Assembly: GCF_001898575.1 (NCBI RefSeq)
Contig: NZ_MKUD01000086.1
Coordinates: forward strand, 149,613 to 213,612
Length of the DNA stretch: 64,000 nucleotides
Direction: 5' to 3'
Source of the DNA: Spirosoma sp. 48-14
Lineage (GTDB): Bacteria > Bacteroidota > Bacteroidia > Cytophagales > Spirosomataceae
The notes below the pieces were generated by a model. It searched no databases. It worked only from the letters and a program-made list of their open reading frames with translations, and was not told the origin of the DNA. Position numbers and translations under genes: made by a program. Every line of letters starts with the position of its first letter. The first letter of the stretch is position 1. This document shows, one piece after another, positions 17,333-26,201 of the stretch.

Positions 17333-19720
17333 CTAAAACCGTAGCCGGATACCAGCCAGAAAGTTTCGCCCGGCCTGTGGATAATAGGCGTTATCGGCAT
17401 AAACCTTCCCTTCCGAGATGTAGGCATAGGTGTATCCGTTCGATTCGTACAGTTCATTCAGAACGTTGTTGAAAAGTAGCGTGAACGCCAGTTCCTTGGC
17501 AAACTTCGGCTTTAGGGTATAAATCAACCGGATATCGTTGGTGAAGTAGGGATTCAATTTCCGGTTTTCATTCGAGGTATTGTCCAGGTATTGCTTTCCG
17601 ACATACTTTGATAAAAGCCCTAATTCCAGTCCTTTGGCGGGAGTGAATAAGAGTTGTGAGCCAGCGATCACATTGGGCGAAAACGAAATGTCGGTTCGGC
17701 TGTATTGACGGGCCTCCTGAAGGCCGTTGTCGTAGTTATCGAGGTATTCGGTAAAATTTTTGACCTTATTCTGGCTAAAGGTTGCGTTCACGTTCCAGCG
17801 AAGCTGCTTAGCCAGTCGGGCACCTGCTTCCAATTCCAGGCCAGCGCGGTAACTGTTGGGGATATTAACCCGGTTATAGGCACCCACATCGTTCAACTGA
17901 CCCGATAAGACCAGCTGGTTTTTGTAATCCATGTAATATAGATTGGCGGTGAAGGCTAGCTGTTCAGTCTGGAGTTTGTAACCGGCTTCGTAGTCGATGA
18001 GTTGCTCGGGTTTGGGGCGGCTCGCGGGGGTCGATTGCGTATAGTCGTCGCGATTGGGTTCGCGGTGCCCAACGCCAACCGATGCATATAGCGTACTCTG
18101 GTCGTCAAGGGAATAAGTCAGGCCCGCTTTAGGATTGAAAAAAGTCAGATTGGCGTTCTGCTGGACATTCTGCAACTGACTGTTGAACCCTAAGAACGAA
18201 TAGCCAACCGTTCGGACCTGCAAATCCAGGAAGCCATTGAGTCGATTGCTGAATTGGTAAAAGGCTTTCGCATACACGTTGAAGTCGGTTTTGGTAGCAT
18301 CGTCATTGTAATACCGCTCCCGTATGTTCGTATTACCCGCCACCCGAGCCCAGATAATTTCGCCGTAATGACCGCCTTGATACTGGTTCCAACCCCCACC
18401 GATGTTTGCCGTCAGTTTACCATAACTATTGTAATCGAACGAGAACACCGTACCATAAAAATCATTGTCGAGCCATTTCCGGCGGATAATATCGGTCTTG
18501 GTGATGGTCGAATCGCCAATGGTTACGTTCGGCAGACCATACTTGCTGAAGCTGTCATTGGGTTTGAACTCTTCATAATACCCTTTACCCTTCGTGTAGA
18601 AAAAGGAAAGGTTAGCCCGCCAGTTTTTGCTAAGTTCATAGGAACTAATAAGCTGGTAATTATCCTGTTGATAATTGTCGGTCTGGTTATCGTACGTAAA
18701 GGCGTTATAAGTCCGATTCGTTTTCAGAATGTCCTCCGGTATACCATTCCAGGCCTGATAGGTCTGCTCCTGACCCGAAAAGGCATTGAGCCGGATAAAT
18801 CCCTTTTTGCCATAATACCCACCCGACAGATAGAAGGATTTGAGGTTTGAAAAAGCCCGGTCAATGAAGCCATCGGAGTGAATGGTTGATAAACGGGCAT
18901 CCACGGCAAAATGACCGTTGAGCAGCCCCGTTCCAGCCAGAACGTTCAGTTTACGAGTACCAAATGAACCTACCGATGCATTGGTTTCGGCGTATGGATT
19001 CGCTTCCAGTTTATTCGTCTGAATATTCACCGATGCCCCAAATGCTCCGGCCCCATTGGTCGATGTGCCGACGCCCCGCTGAATCTGGATACTGCTGACT
19101 GAAGAAGCAAAGTCGGGCATATCGACAAAAAACGTTCCCTGCGATTCGGCATCGTTATAGGGTATACCATTCAAGGTCACATTAACCCGCGTCGCGTCGG
19201 AGCCTCGTATGCGAATGCCTGTGTAACCAACGCCCGTTCCGGCATCGGAGGTGGTCACGATAGAAGGGGTAAAGTTGAGCAATTGTGGAATATCCTGACC
19301 CAGATTCAGTTTGTCCAGATCCCGACGGGTTACGTCGCTATAGGCAATGGCCGATTTCTGATTCGCCCGCGTCGCACTGACCACAACTTCATCGACAGCC
19401 ACTGCCGTTTTGGCCAGTTTAATGTCGATAGTCGTATTCTGGCTTAGCGTTACAGTTTGCGTTTGGGATTCGTAGCCCAGCAGTGAAACTTTCACGGATA
19501 CAGATCCCGGTTTCAAATTGACCAGTTGAAAATTTCCGGCTGCGTCGGTGTAGGTGCCTTTGTAGGTTCCTTCCAGAATAACGGCTGCACCTGGCAGTGT
19601 ACCGCCTTCGGCATCAGCCACTTTACCCGAAATGGAAAATTGCGCCCAGGCGGGCAGATTGAGTAGCAGCAAGGCTACTAAGACAACAGAATTGGTAAGA
19701 TAGGTCGTACCTTTTTTCAT
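17333..19720 (-). CDS. TonB-dependent outer-membrane receptor, probably for thiamine
   Basis: 795 residues. A signal peptide (about 1-26) is followed by a carboxypeptidase-regulatory-like domain (about 28-115, ISGKVADAEGGTLPGAAVIL), a plug domain (about 120-240, VVVSATRANQKSAIAYSDV and RVNVTLNGIPYNDAESQG) and a 22-strand-type barrel ending AGIRLRF. It imports a bound ligand with energy from TonB. The TPP riboswitch just upstream on the same strand makes thiamine or a thiamine precursor or phosphate the likely cargo. No pnuT or thi genes are next to it. The ligand is inference from the riboswitch. Confidence 0.88.
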   Translation of the reverse strand: MKKGTTYLTNSVVLVALLLLNLPAWAQFSISGKVADAEGGTLPGAAVILEGTYKGTYTDAAGNFQLVNLKPGSVSVKVSLLGYESQTQTVTLSQNTTIDIKLAKTAVAVDEVVVSATRANQKSAIAYSDVTRRDLDKLNLGQDIPQLLNFTPSIVTTSDAGTGVGYTGIRIRGSDATRVNVTLNGIPYNDAESQGTFFVDMPDFASSVSSIQIQRGVGTSTNGAGAFGASVNIQTNKLEANPYAETNASVGSFGTRKLNVLAGTGLLNGHFAVDARLSTIHSDGFIDRAFSNLKSFYLSGGYYGKKGFIRLNAFSGQEQTYQAWNGIPEDILKTNRTYNAFTYDNQTDNYQQDNYQLISSYELSKNWRANLSFFYTKGKGYYEEFKPNDSFSKYGLPNVTIGDSTITKTDIIRRKWLDNDFYGTVFSFDYNSYGKLTANIGGGWNQYQGGHYGEIIWARVAGNTNIRERYYNDDATKTDFNVYAKAFYQFSNRLNGFLDLQVRTVGYSFLGFNSQLQNVQQNANLTFFNPKAGLTYSLDDQSTLYASVGVGHREPNRDDYTQSTPASRPKPEQLIDYEAGYKLQTEQLAFTANLYYMDYKNQLVLSGQLNDVGAYNRVNIPNSYRAGLELEAGARLAKQLRWNVNATFSQNKVKNFTEYLDNYDNGLQEARQYSRTDISFSPNVIAGSQLLFTPAKGLELGLLSKYVGKQYLDNTSNENRKLNPYFTNDIRLIYTLKPKFAKELAFTLLFNNVLNELYESNGYTYAYISEGKVYADNAYYPQAGRNFLAGIRLRF

Positions 19721-19811
19721 GACTGAAAATGGTTACGATAGGCAAGGGGCCAAACCTACCTTGTTATTGGTATGATATTTGTAAAAACACTCACAGACGT
19801 AGCCTATGAGT

Positions 19812-19885
19812 ACATTTCCCTTCACAGCATTACCTGCGCAGGTTCAATGGGTATAATCTCAGCCCGTTCGTTAGGGCACCCCTAG
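19812..19885 (-). promoter_or_regulatory. TPP riboswitch (THI element)
   Basis: On the minus strand, in order: GGGGTGCCC (19882-19874), CTGAGA (19862-19857), GAACCTG (19845-19839) and GAAGGGA (19823-19817). These are the conserved core pieces of the thiamine pyrophosphate aptamer in the right spacing. It lies about 90 bp upstream of the TonB receptor start, so binding of TPP should lower receptor expression. Confidence 0.92.
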
Positions 19886-19932
19886 AAGATTAGCACGGCA
19901 AAGTTATTTAATTGTGAACAAAACAAGATGCA

Positions 19933-20214
19933 ATGTCGAGCGTTTCTTTTTCTGAACCAGTATATGAGTCTATGAGTGAGTATGATTTGGTCGTACTTCA
20001 GGAAGAGATTGCAGAGGGACGCCTGAAGGCCGGAGATGTCGGAACTATTTTAACCGTTTATAATGGCGGTAAAGCCTACGAAGTTGAATTTGTGACACTT
20101 ACGGGTGAATCTGTGGCAGTAGAGACCCTATTACCGCATCAAATTCGGGAAGTGCGTTCGTCGGAGGTTATGTCTGTACGTGATATTGAGTTACAAAACG
20201 GACTGGATTCGTAA
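19933..20214 (+). CDS. DUF4926 domain-containing small protein
   Basis: 93 residues, or 80 if the second ATG at 19972 is used. The core VVLQEEIAEGRLKAGDVGTI followed by VYNGGKAYEVEFV matches the DUF4926 family of small beta-rich proteins, often seen near toxin-antitoxin or hypothetical genes. Its function is unknown. It diverges from the riboswitch-controlled receptor gene. Confidence 0.7.
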   Translation: MSSVSFSEPVYESMSEYDLVVLQEEIAEGRLKAGDVGTILTVYNGGKAYEVEFVTLTGESVAVETLLPHQIREVRSSEVMSVRDIELQNGLDS

Positions 20215-20281
20215 AGTTTTGATAGTTACCCTTTTTCATAATGGTAAATATTCCTAATTTTGCAGTCCAAATTGCAAAAGC

Positions 20282-20977
20282 ATGAGCAAAAAGAATAGCG
20301 GACTGGAGTTTTTGGAAGATCCAGACGCACTAGCTGGTCAGTTAGAACGGGCCGAAGACTTTTTTGAACAGAACCGGAACATCGTGTTTGGGGTACTGGG
20401 CGGTATTTTGTTGCTGGTGGTTGGTTACTTCGGTTATCGCTACTATATCAGCGAGCAGGATGATACAGCCCAGGTCGAAATGTTCCCATCGGTTTATCAA
20501 CTCGAAGCTGATTCGACCAAGAAAGCACTGAATGGCGATGGTAAAAGCCCTGGCCTGTTGGCTGTGGCAAGCAATTACGGCTCTACATCAGCTGGCAATC
20601 TGGCCGAGTTTTATTCGGGTATTGCCTTGTTGAAACAGGGTAAGTATGATGATGCCATCGAACATCTGAAAGCATTCAGCTCATCTGATCTGTTAGTTCA
20701 GGCGCGGGCCTATGCACTGACTGGTGACGCTTATATGGAAAAGAAAAGTTTCGACGAGGCCGCTGACTACTACCGGAAAGCCGCTGATTACAAGTCGAAT
20801 AAATACTTTACGCCTGGTTACCTGATGAAATTAGCTGTTGCTTACGAACAGGCTAAACAGAACGATAAGGCCATTGACACGTACAACGAAATTATTGAGA
20901 AGTATGCTCAGTCCGCCGAAGCAGGTAGTGCTAAAAAGTACAAATCCGTACTGGAAGCTACCGTCGGTGAGTCGTAA
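20282..20977 (+). CDS. Membrane-anchored tetratricopeptide repeat protein
   Basis: 231 residues. An N-terminal acidic cytosolic part is followed by one membrane segment (about 37-56, IVFGVLGGILLLVVGYFGYR) and TPR-like helices to the end (for example GKYDDAIEHLKAF, KSFDEAADYYRKAADY, AKQNDKAIDTYNEII). This layout resembles YfgM-type proteins that sit at the periplasmic face of the inner membrane and associate with the translocon. The exact role in Bacteroidota is not set. A TAATTTTG box lies 20 nt before the start. Confidence 0.8.
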   Translation: MSKKNSGLEFLEDPDALAGQLERAEDFFEQNRNIVFGVLGGILLLVVGYFGYRYYISEQDDTAQVEMFPSVYQLEADSTKKALNGDGKSPGLLAVASNYGSTSAGNLAEFYSGIALLKQGKYDDAIEHLKAFSSSDLLVQARAYALTGDAYMEKKSFDEAADYYRKAADYKSNKYFTPGYLMKLAVAYEQAKQNDKAIDTYNEIIEKYAQSAEAGSAKKYKSVLEATVGES

Positions 20978-21002
20978 GCGTACTTGATCCAATCAATACA
21001 GC

Positions 21003-21036
21003 AAAGGACAAAGCCGAAGCCGGTTTTGTCCTTTTT
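21003..21036 (+). terminator. Intrinsic terminator
   Basis: A 14-bp stem (21003-21016 with 21021-21034, one G-T pair) with a 4-nt loop runs into a T-tract just after the TPR gene. Confidence 0.85.
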
Positions 21037-21220
21037 TATTGTCCGAACCGCTCCGGCGGCCCGGCGGGATTACGTAGATCAAGGATGTACACGATTTTGT
21101 TTCTAGTTGGTTTTAGAGGCAGGTTAGTATATCTTTTTGACCGATAAAAATCCGATTCAAACAATATTCAGAAAATCCATTAATCAGTTAAATCCCGCCG
21201 GGTTGCCGGTGCAATTCAGA

Positions 21221-21721
21221 ATGGCCACTGCTGCAAAAAGTCTTAGTGTATTTTCGACCAACGACCTACCCGATGTTAGTGAACGCCGGTTTGCGATACT
21301 GGTTTCCGAATGGAACAGTGAAGTGACCGAAGCTTTGTTTGAAGGGGCTCATCAAACGTTGTTGCAATACGGAGCTAAAGCCGAGAACGTTATTCGAGGG
21401 AATGTACCCGGCAGTTATGAGCTAACGCTGGGAGCGCAATGGTTTGCCCAGCGCGACGATATTGACGCCGTTATTGCTCTTGGCTGCGTGATTCAGGGAG
21501 AAACCAAGCATAACGATTACATCAACCACGCTGTAGCCCAGGGGTTAACTAACGTTGGTCTGAAAACTGGAAAGCCTGTTATTTTCGGTGTTCTGACCCC
21601 CAATGATCAACAGCAGGCGCTTGACCGGGCAGGTGGTAAACACGGCAACAAAGGCGACGAAGCCGCTATCACCGCCATCAAAATGATCGGATTACAAGAA
21701 CAGGTTTATAGCAAGTTTTAA
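21221..21721 (+). CDS. ribH: 6,7-dimethyl-8-ribityllumazine synthase
   Basis: 166 residues from the ATG at 21221. It condenses 5-amino-6-ribitylamino-uracil with dihydroxybutanone phosphate in riboflavin synthesis, as an icosahedral or pentameric enzyme. Seen: VSEWNSEVTEALFEGA, NVPGSYELTLGAQ, IALGCVIQGETKHNDYINHA with the catalytic His, and VIFGVLTPNDQQQALDRAGG. The earlier in-frame start adds 28 residues unlike the family and is not preferred. A long 29-bp hairpin separates it from lysC. Confidence 0.95.
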   Translation: MATAAKSLSVFSTNDLPDVSERRFAILVSEWNSEVTEALFEGAHQTLLQYGAKAENVIRGNVPGSYELTLGAQWFAQRDDIDAVIALGCVIQGETKHNDYINHAVAQGLTNVGLKTGKPVIFGVLTPNDQQQALDRAGGKHGNKGDEAAITAIKMIGLQEQVYSKF

Positions 21722-21723
21722 AG

Positions 21724-21800
21724 AGTGAAAGAGTGAATGAGTGAAAGAGCGATTTTATGCTCTCAACTTGTTCGCTCTTTCACTCATTCACTCTTTCACT
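21724..21800. terminator. Perfect 29-bp hairpin built of octamer repeats
   Basis: Arms 21724-21752 and 21772-21800 are exact inverted repeats with a 19-nt loop. The left arm is a purine-rich run of near-octamers (GTGAAAGA, GTGAATGA, GTGAAAGA). It starts 3 nt after the ribH stop and ends 8 nt before the lysC start, so it may terminate ribH mRNA and block the lysC start region. Confidence 0.7.
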
Positions 21801-21808
21801 AATTAAAA

Positions 21809-23134
21809 ATGCACGTCTGGAAATTTGGCGGCACGTCGGTTGGGAAACCGGAACGTATGCAGTCTATCCGCCAACTGGTTACTGAAGATAGCACCCGAAA
21901 AATTGTCGTGCTATCGGCTTTGTCGGGCACAACGAATGCCCTGTTAGCTATTGGAGAATCGTTGAAAGTAAACAACGACGCCGATGCAAACGCCAAAATC
22001 GATACGCTCAAGGCGCACTACGACGGTTTTATTGCCGAACTGTATAAGACCGAGCAGGGCAAAGCAGCCGGACAGAAAATTATTGATAACGAATTTGCCT
22101 TTATCCGGTCGCTGACCCGAATCAAACCGTTTACGCTCAAACAGGAAAAAGAACTTGTAGCTGAAGGTGAACTGCTGAGTACCCAAATGTTCCAGGCCTA
22201 TCTGGACGAAGAAAACGTAGCTTCCACGCTACTGCCTGCACTGGAGTTTATGCGGATCGATGCGGATAATGAGCCTGAGATTGCGTTCACAGAGCAGACA
22301 TTGGCCGAGATGCTGCCACAGCATACCGATAAGCACATCATTGTTACGCAGGGCTTTATCTGTCGAAACCCAAGGGGTGAAGTCGATAACCTCAAGCGTG
22401 GAGGTTCGGATTACACGGCTTCGCTGATCGGTGGTGCTATCCGGGCCGAAGAAATCCAGATCTGGACCGACATCGACGGGATGCACAACAACGATCCGCG
22501 CATTGTTAAAAACACGTTCCCCGTTCGGGAACTGACGTTCGACGAAGCGGCTGAGCTGGCGTATTTCGGTGCTAAAATTCTGCATCCGTCAACCATTACG
22601 CCCGCCCGTATGTTTGGCGTACCCGTGCGGTTGAAAAATACCATGGATCCCAGTGCGCCCGGTACTCTCATTGCCGACCGCACCAGCGATCAGGTGTTTA
22701 AAGCAATTGCTGCTAAAGACGGTATTACGGCATTGTACATCCACTCGACCCGTATGCTGAACGCCTATGGTTTTCTGCGCCGGATTTTTGAGATCTTCGA
22801 GAAGTATAAAACGCCGGTTGATATGATTACGACCTCCGAAGTTTCGGTGTCCGTTACAATCGACAACACCGAGCGAATCGAAGATATCAAAGCTGAACTC
22901 AGTGCATTCTGTACCTTAGAAGAGCCCGATTACGATCAGACGATTATCTGTATTGTAGGGAACTTCAGTGCTGATAATGAAGGAGTAGCTGTCCGGGTAT
23001 TTAACGCCATGAAAAACATCCCGATTCGGATGATTTCGTATGGCGGTACGGAAAGTAATCTATCGCTACTAGTTCATGGCAAATACAAAGCCGATGCACT
23101 GAATGCACTAAACGACGGCTTGTTTTCGGCATAA
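21809..23134 (+). CDS. lysC: Aspartate kinase, monofunctional
   Basis: 441 residues. It phosphorylates aspartate, the first step toward Lys, Met and Thr. The amino acid kinase domain opens with VWKFGGTSVGKPERM and shows GFICRNPRGEVDNLKRGGSD and AYFGAKILHPSTITPA. The C-terminal part carries two ACT domains (around 300-440, with MITTSEVSVSVTID and IVGNFSADNEGVA) for feedback control. It has no homoserine dehydrogenase fusion. Its start lies directly after the 29-bp hairpin. Confidence 0.95.
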   Translation: MHVWKFGGTSVGKPERMQSIRQLVTEDSTRKIVVLSALSGTTNALLAIGESLKVNNDADANAKIDTLKAHYDGFIAELYKTEQGKAAGQKIIDNEFAFIRSLTRIKPFTLKQEKELVAEGELLSTQMFQAYLDEENVASTLLPALEFMRIDADNEPEIAFTEQTLAEMLPQHTDKHIIVTQGFICRNPRGEVDNLKRGGSDYTASLIGGAIRAEEIQIWTDIDGMHNNDPRIVKNTFPVRELTFDEAAELAYFGAKILHPSTITPARMFGVPVRLKNTMDPSAPGTLIADRTSDQVFKAIAAKDGITALYIHSTRMLNAYGFLRRIFEIFEKYKTPVDMITTSEVSVSVTIDNTERIEDIKAELSAFCTLEEPDYDQTIICIVGNFSADNEGVAVRVFNAMKNIPIRMISYGGTESNLSLLVHGKYKADALNALNDGLFSA

Positions 23135-23210
23135 GGGTTGCCGAAAAACCTGATAGGTCTCTCTAATGTGAATTTCATAGCCGTAATTAAACGTATTATC
23201 GCAAAAGCTA

Positions 23211-24482
23211 ATGCTTCAATTACCCTTTATCCGTGAGAATAAGGAAGCTGTACTAACAGGTCTTCATAAACGGCATTTCGCGAATGCCGAAGCCACAATT
23301 GATCAGGTATTAACCCTTGATCAGCAACGGCGGGATACACAACGTGAACTTGATGACACCCTGGCGCAGTCAAACGCCAAAGCTGGTCAGATTGGCGCCT
23401 TGATGAAGGCGGGCGACAAAGCCGCTGCTGATGCCGCTAAAGCGGAAACCGCCGAATTGAAAGTCCGTTCGAAAGACTTGGGGGAAACGCTGCGTCAGAT
23501 CGAAATCGATTTGCAGGCTGTTCTGGTAACGATCCCAAATATTCCACATAGCAGCGTTCCTGAAGGCCGCTCGGCCGATGATAACGAAGTTGTACTGGAA
23601 AATGGCGAGAAACCGTCGCTTTATGAAGGAGCGCAACCGCACTGGGAGCTGATTAAAAAGTACGACATCATCGACTTCGAGCTGGGGGTTAAAATTTCGG
23701 GCGCTGGTTTTCCGGTTTATAAAGGCAAGGGCGCGCGTATTCAGCGGGCATTGATCAACTTCTTCCTCGACGAAGCGTTGAAAGCCGGCTATCTGGAAGT
23801 GCAACCGCCTATTGTTGTCAATGAAGATTCAGGCTTTGGAACGGGACAGTTGCCCGATAAAGAAGGTCAGATGTATTACGTAACGGAAGACAAACTCTAT
23901 CTCATCCCGACAGCTGAAGTCCCCATTACGAATCTTTACCGTGATGTTATTTTACCTGAGGGCCAACTGCCTATTAAAAATGTGGGGTATACACCTTGTT
24001 TCCGACGGGAGGCCGGATCGTGGGGGGCACATGTACGTGGTCTGAACCGGCTACATCAGTTCGATAAAGTAGAAATCGTACGGATTGAAAAGCCAGAGAA
24101 ATCCTACGCAGCACTGGAAGAGATGAGCCTCCATGTACAGGGCCTACTACAAAAGCTGGAATTACCCTATCGAGTCTTACGGCTTTGTGGGGGCGACATG
24201 GGCTTCACATCAGCATTGACGTATGATATGGAAGTGTGGTCGGCAGCCCAGCAGCGCTGGCTCGAAGTGAGTTCGGTGTCGAATTTTGAAACGTATCAGG
24301 CCAACCGGCTAAAACTGCGCTCGAAATTGGAGGGTAAGATGCAACTGATGCATACGCTCAATGGCTCTGCGTTAGCTCTGCCGCGTATTCTGGCGTCTAT
24401 TCTGGAAAATAATCAGACGCCAGAAGGGGTTCGGATTCCTAACGTTCTCGTACCCTACTGCGGGTTTGAGATGATTGACTAA
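23211..24482 (+). CDS. serS: Seryl-tRNA synthetase
   Basis: 423 residues, class II synthetase. The N-terminal 110 residues form the long antiparallel coiled coil that reaches the tRNA-Ser variable arm (RRDTQRELDDTLAQSNAKAG). The catalytic part has motif 2 (TPCFRREAGSWGAHVRGLNR, serving ATP and Ser binding) and motif 3 (ALALPRILASILENNQTPEG). TAEVPITNL is the standard serine-site motif. It lies 76 bp after lysC on the same strand. Confidence 0.97.
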   Translation: MLQLPFIRENKEAVLTGLHKRHFANAEATIDQVLTLDQQRRDTQRELDDTLAQSNAKAGQIGALMKAGDKAAADAAKAETAELKVRSKDLGETLRQIEIDLQAVLVTIPNIPHSSVPEGRSADDNEVVLENGEKPSLYEGAQPHWELIKKYDIIDFELGVKISGAGFPVYKGKGARIQRALINFFLDEALKAGYLEVQPPIVVNEDSGFGTGQLPDKEGQMYYVTEDKLYLIPTAEVPITNLYRDVILPEGQLPIKNVGYTPCFRREAGSWGAHVRGLNRLHQFDKVEIVRIEKPEKSYAALEEMSLHVQGLLQKLELPYRVLRLCGGDMGFTSALTYDMEVWSAAQQRWLEVSSVSNFETYQANRLKLRSKLEGKMQLMHTLNGSALALPRILASILENNQTPEGVRIPNVLVPYCGFEMID

Positions 24483-24485
24483 CGG

Positions 24486-24761
24486 TTAACAATCACACGA
24501 GTAATTACCATAGCTGGGATAACGCGGAGACAATTTGCCCGAAACGCTCACAACGCGGTCGAGCGGAATGATTTCGCCAGTGGCCAGTTCAAGCCATTCA
24601 GCGCCATTCTCGTACGAAAGCTGTTTGATGAGTACATCGGCTTTGATAAACTCATTTAAGTCGGTCAAATACTCCAGCCGGACAAATTTGCCGGGGACAA
24701 TGGCCGCCCGAAAGTCAGTGTTGGACGTTAAAAAGTCGGGGTTATTCAGGTTTGTTTCCAT
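24486..24761 (-). CDS. Small hypothetical protein, possibly Rof/Sm-like
   Basis: 91 residues. The middle (VRLEYLTDLNEFIKADVL, then LATGEIIPLDRVVSVSG) could form a small five-strand barrel. It faintly resembles Rho-binding antiterminators (Rof), which share an Sm-like fold with a DG/TGE..I turn, but no key residue proves it. The C-terminal tail NYSCDC carries two Cys. It converges with serS across 3 bp. I prefer this strand because the other strand gives a serine-rich shadow frame. Confidence 0.55.
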   Translation of the reverse strand: METNLNNPDFLTSNTDFRAAIVPGKFVRLEYLTDLNEFIKADVLIKQLSYENGAEWLELATGEIIPLDRVVSVSGKLSPRYPSYGNYSCDC

Positions 24762-24787
24762 ATCTCAATAACAATTCGGTAAAACGA

Positions 24788-24820
24788 AACGTGCCACAGC
24801 TTCAGAAGCTGTGGCACGTT
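24788..24820. terminator. Perfect 15-bp hairpin with 3-nt loop
   Basis: AACGTGCCACAGCTT (24788-24802) pairs fully with 24806-24820. It lies just past the DUF349 gene stop on the minus strand and upstream of the small gene. Confidence 0.75.
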
Positions 24821-24849
24821 CATTATAGCAGCAAACTCCTGCCTGTTAA

Positions 24850-26127
24850 TCAGTATCCTACACTTTCCAACTGCTTCTGGAATTCGCGCAGAATTGTTTC
24901 TTTCATGGCAATTTTGCGTTTTTGAGTACCGATTTTGTTCAGAATCATCTTGTCTTCTGCATTGTTGGGGTCGAGCCCTTCCGCATCCTGTAGCGCGAAC
25001 TGAAGGTCATTTTTCTCCCGTTTAATCAGGTACTCCATCTCCCGAATTTTGGTCCGAAGCTGCTCCGCCTTACTTTTTAATTCAAAAGCAGGGTATTTTC
25101 GGGTTAACACACGGCCTAAATAACTCAGCTCAAAAATCTTGTCACAGGCAGACCGGAACCGCTCATTCAGGACTTTATCCTGAAGTTTGAAAGGAACCTT
25201 GATTTCCTTCCAGCTATTCAACAGGACTTTAGCCCGGTCGGCAGCCGCAAAAATATCCGACTGTTTTGACAGACGCTCGGCTTCGTCGGCCATTTTCATT
25301 TGAGCCTCAATACGCGGATCGATCTTCGGCTGGATAACAATGCCCTTCGCGTCGTTATACTTCGCATAGAACATCGTCGTCGCTTTTTTGAACTGCTTAT
25401 ACAGTTTGCCACTTTTCTTGATAGGCACTTCGCCCACCTGTTTCCAGGCGTTGTTGAGCCGACGAACTTCCTGAAAAGCAGCATCCAGATCGCCCAGGCG
25501 ATTGGCCCGGAACGCAAGCCGAATCAGTTCGTCGTATTTTTCCAGACGTTCCTGAATGACCTTGTTCTGTTCGTTGAAAAACTCGCGTCGACGTTGGAAG
25601 AAACCATCCAATAGCTCCTGGAAACGACCTTCAACCTCAGCCTCAACTGACTTATCAACCGGCCCTGTCTTGATCCATTTGGTCTTGATTTCCTGAAGAG
25701 CATCCGCCGTTGGACGCCAGTCGTTACTATCGACAATAGCTTCTGCTTCGGCGATCAAGGCTTTCTTGATGTCGTAGTTCTTACGCTGATTGACCGTAAT
25801 TAGGTCGGCCAGCAGTTTCTCTTGTTCATCCAGCCGCTCAAGGAGGGGCGGGAAGTCACCTAGTGCATCAAACCCGAGGAGTTTCTTACGGAGTTGAACC
25901 AGCTTAGTCAGATAAGAGCCTTTGTTCTGCGCTTCGGCAATATCACTCTTCAACTGGCTGACTTTGTTTTCCGCAATGATGAAGCGATTTTTAAAATAAT
26001 CGAGCGCTTCCTGCTCGGTCCGTTTTACTTCGCCAATCTGGCGATCTTCATAATTCAGGTAGCCTTTCAAAAATACCTTTCCGTCTTTGACGTAACCGTA
26101 TTCATCTACCAGTGAAGCGTTTTCCAT
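24850..26127 (-). CDS. DUF349 domain-containing protein
   Basis: 425 residues, almost entirely helical and highly charged. Repeated units of about 70 residues with W-K-x-x-G/I patterns (IKTKWIKTGPVDKSVEAEV, LNNAWKQVGEVPIKKSGK, LLNSWKEIKVPFKLQDK) match DUF349 repeats. No enzyme motif is seen. Family members occur across Bacteroidota as cytosolic proteins of unknown role. It diverges from ettA. Confidence 0.82.
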   Translation of the reverse strand: MENASLVDEYGYVKDGKVFLKGYLNYEDRQIGEVKRTEQEALDYFKNRFIIAENKVSQLKSDIAEAQNKGSYLTKLVQLRKKLLGFDALGDFPPLLERLDEQEKLLADLITVNQRKNYDIKKALIAEAEAIVDSNDWRPTADALQEIKTKWIKTGPVDKSVEAEVEGRFQELLDGFFQRRREFFNEQNKVIQERLEKYDELIRLAFRANRLGDLDAAFQEVRRLNNAWKQVGEVPIKKSGKLYKQFKKATTMFYAKYNDAKGIVIQPKIDPRIEAQMKMADEAERLSKQSDIFAAADRAKVLLNSWKEIKVPFKLQDKVLNERFRSACDKIFELSYLGRVLTRKYPAFELKSKAEQLRTKIREMEYLIKREKNDLQFALQDAEGLDPNNAEDKMILNKIGTQKRKIAMKETILREFQKQLESVGY

Positions 26128-26201
26128 TACTGTGCTTGGTTAAGGCTGCGCTGTGGGTTAAATTTGAGGATTAAAGCCAACTACAAATCTATTAGAAATT
26201 A

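Noticed and set aside
24535-24771. 78-residue plus-strand frame opposite the small Rof-like gene
   Set aside because: Ser-rich shadow composition; the minus frame has plausible beta-strand pattern and a better gene context.
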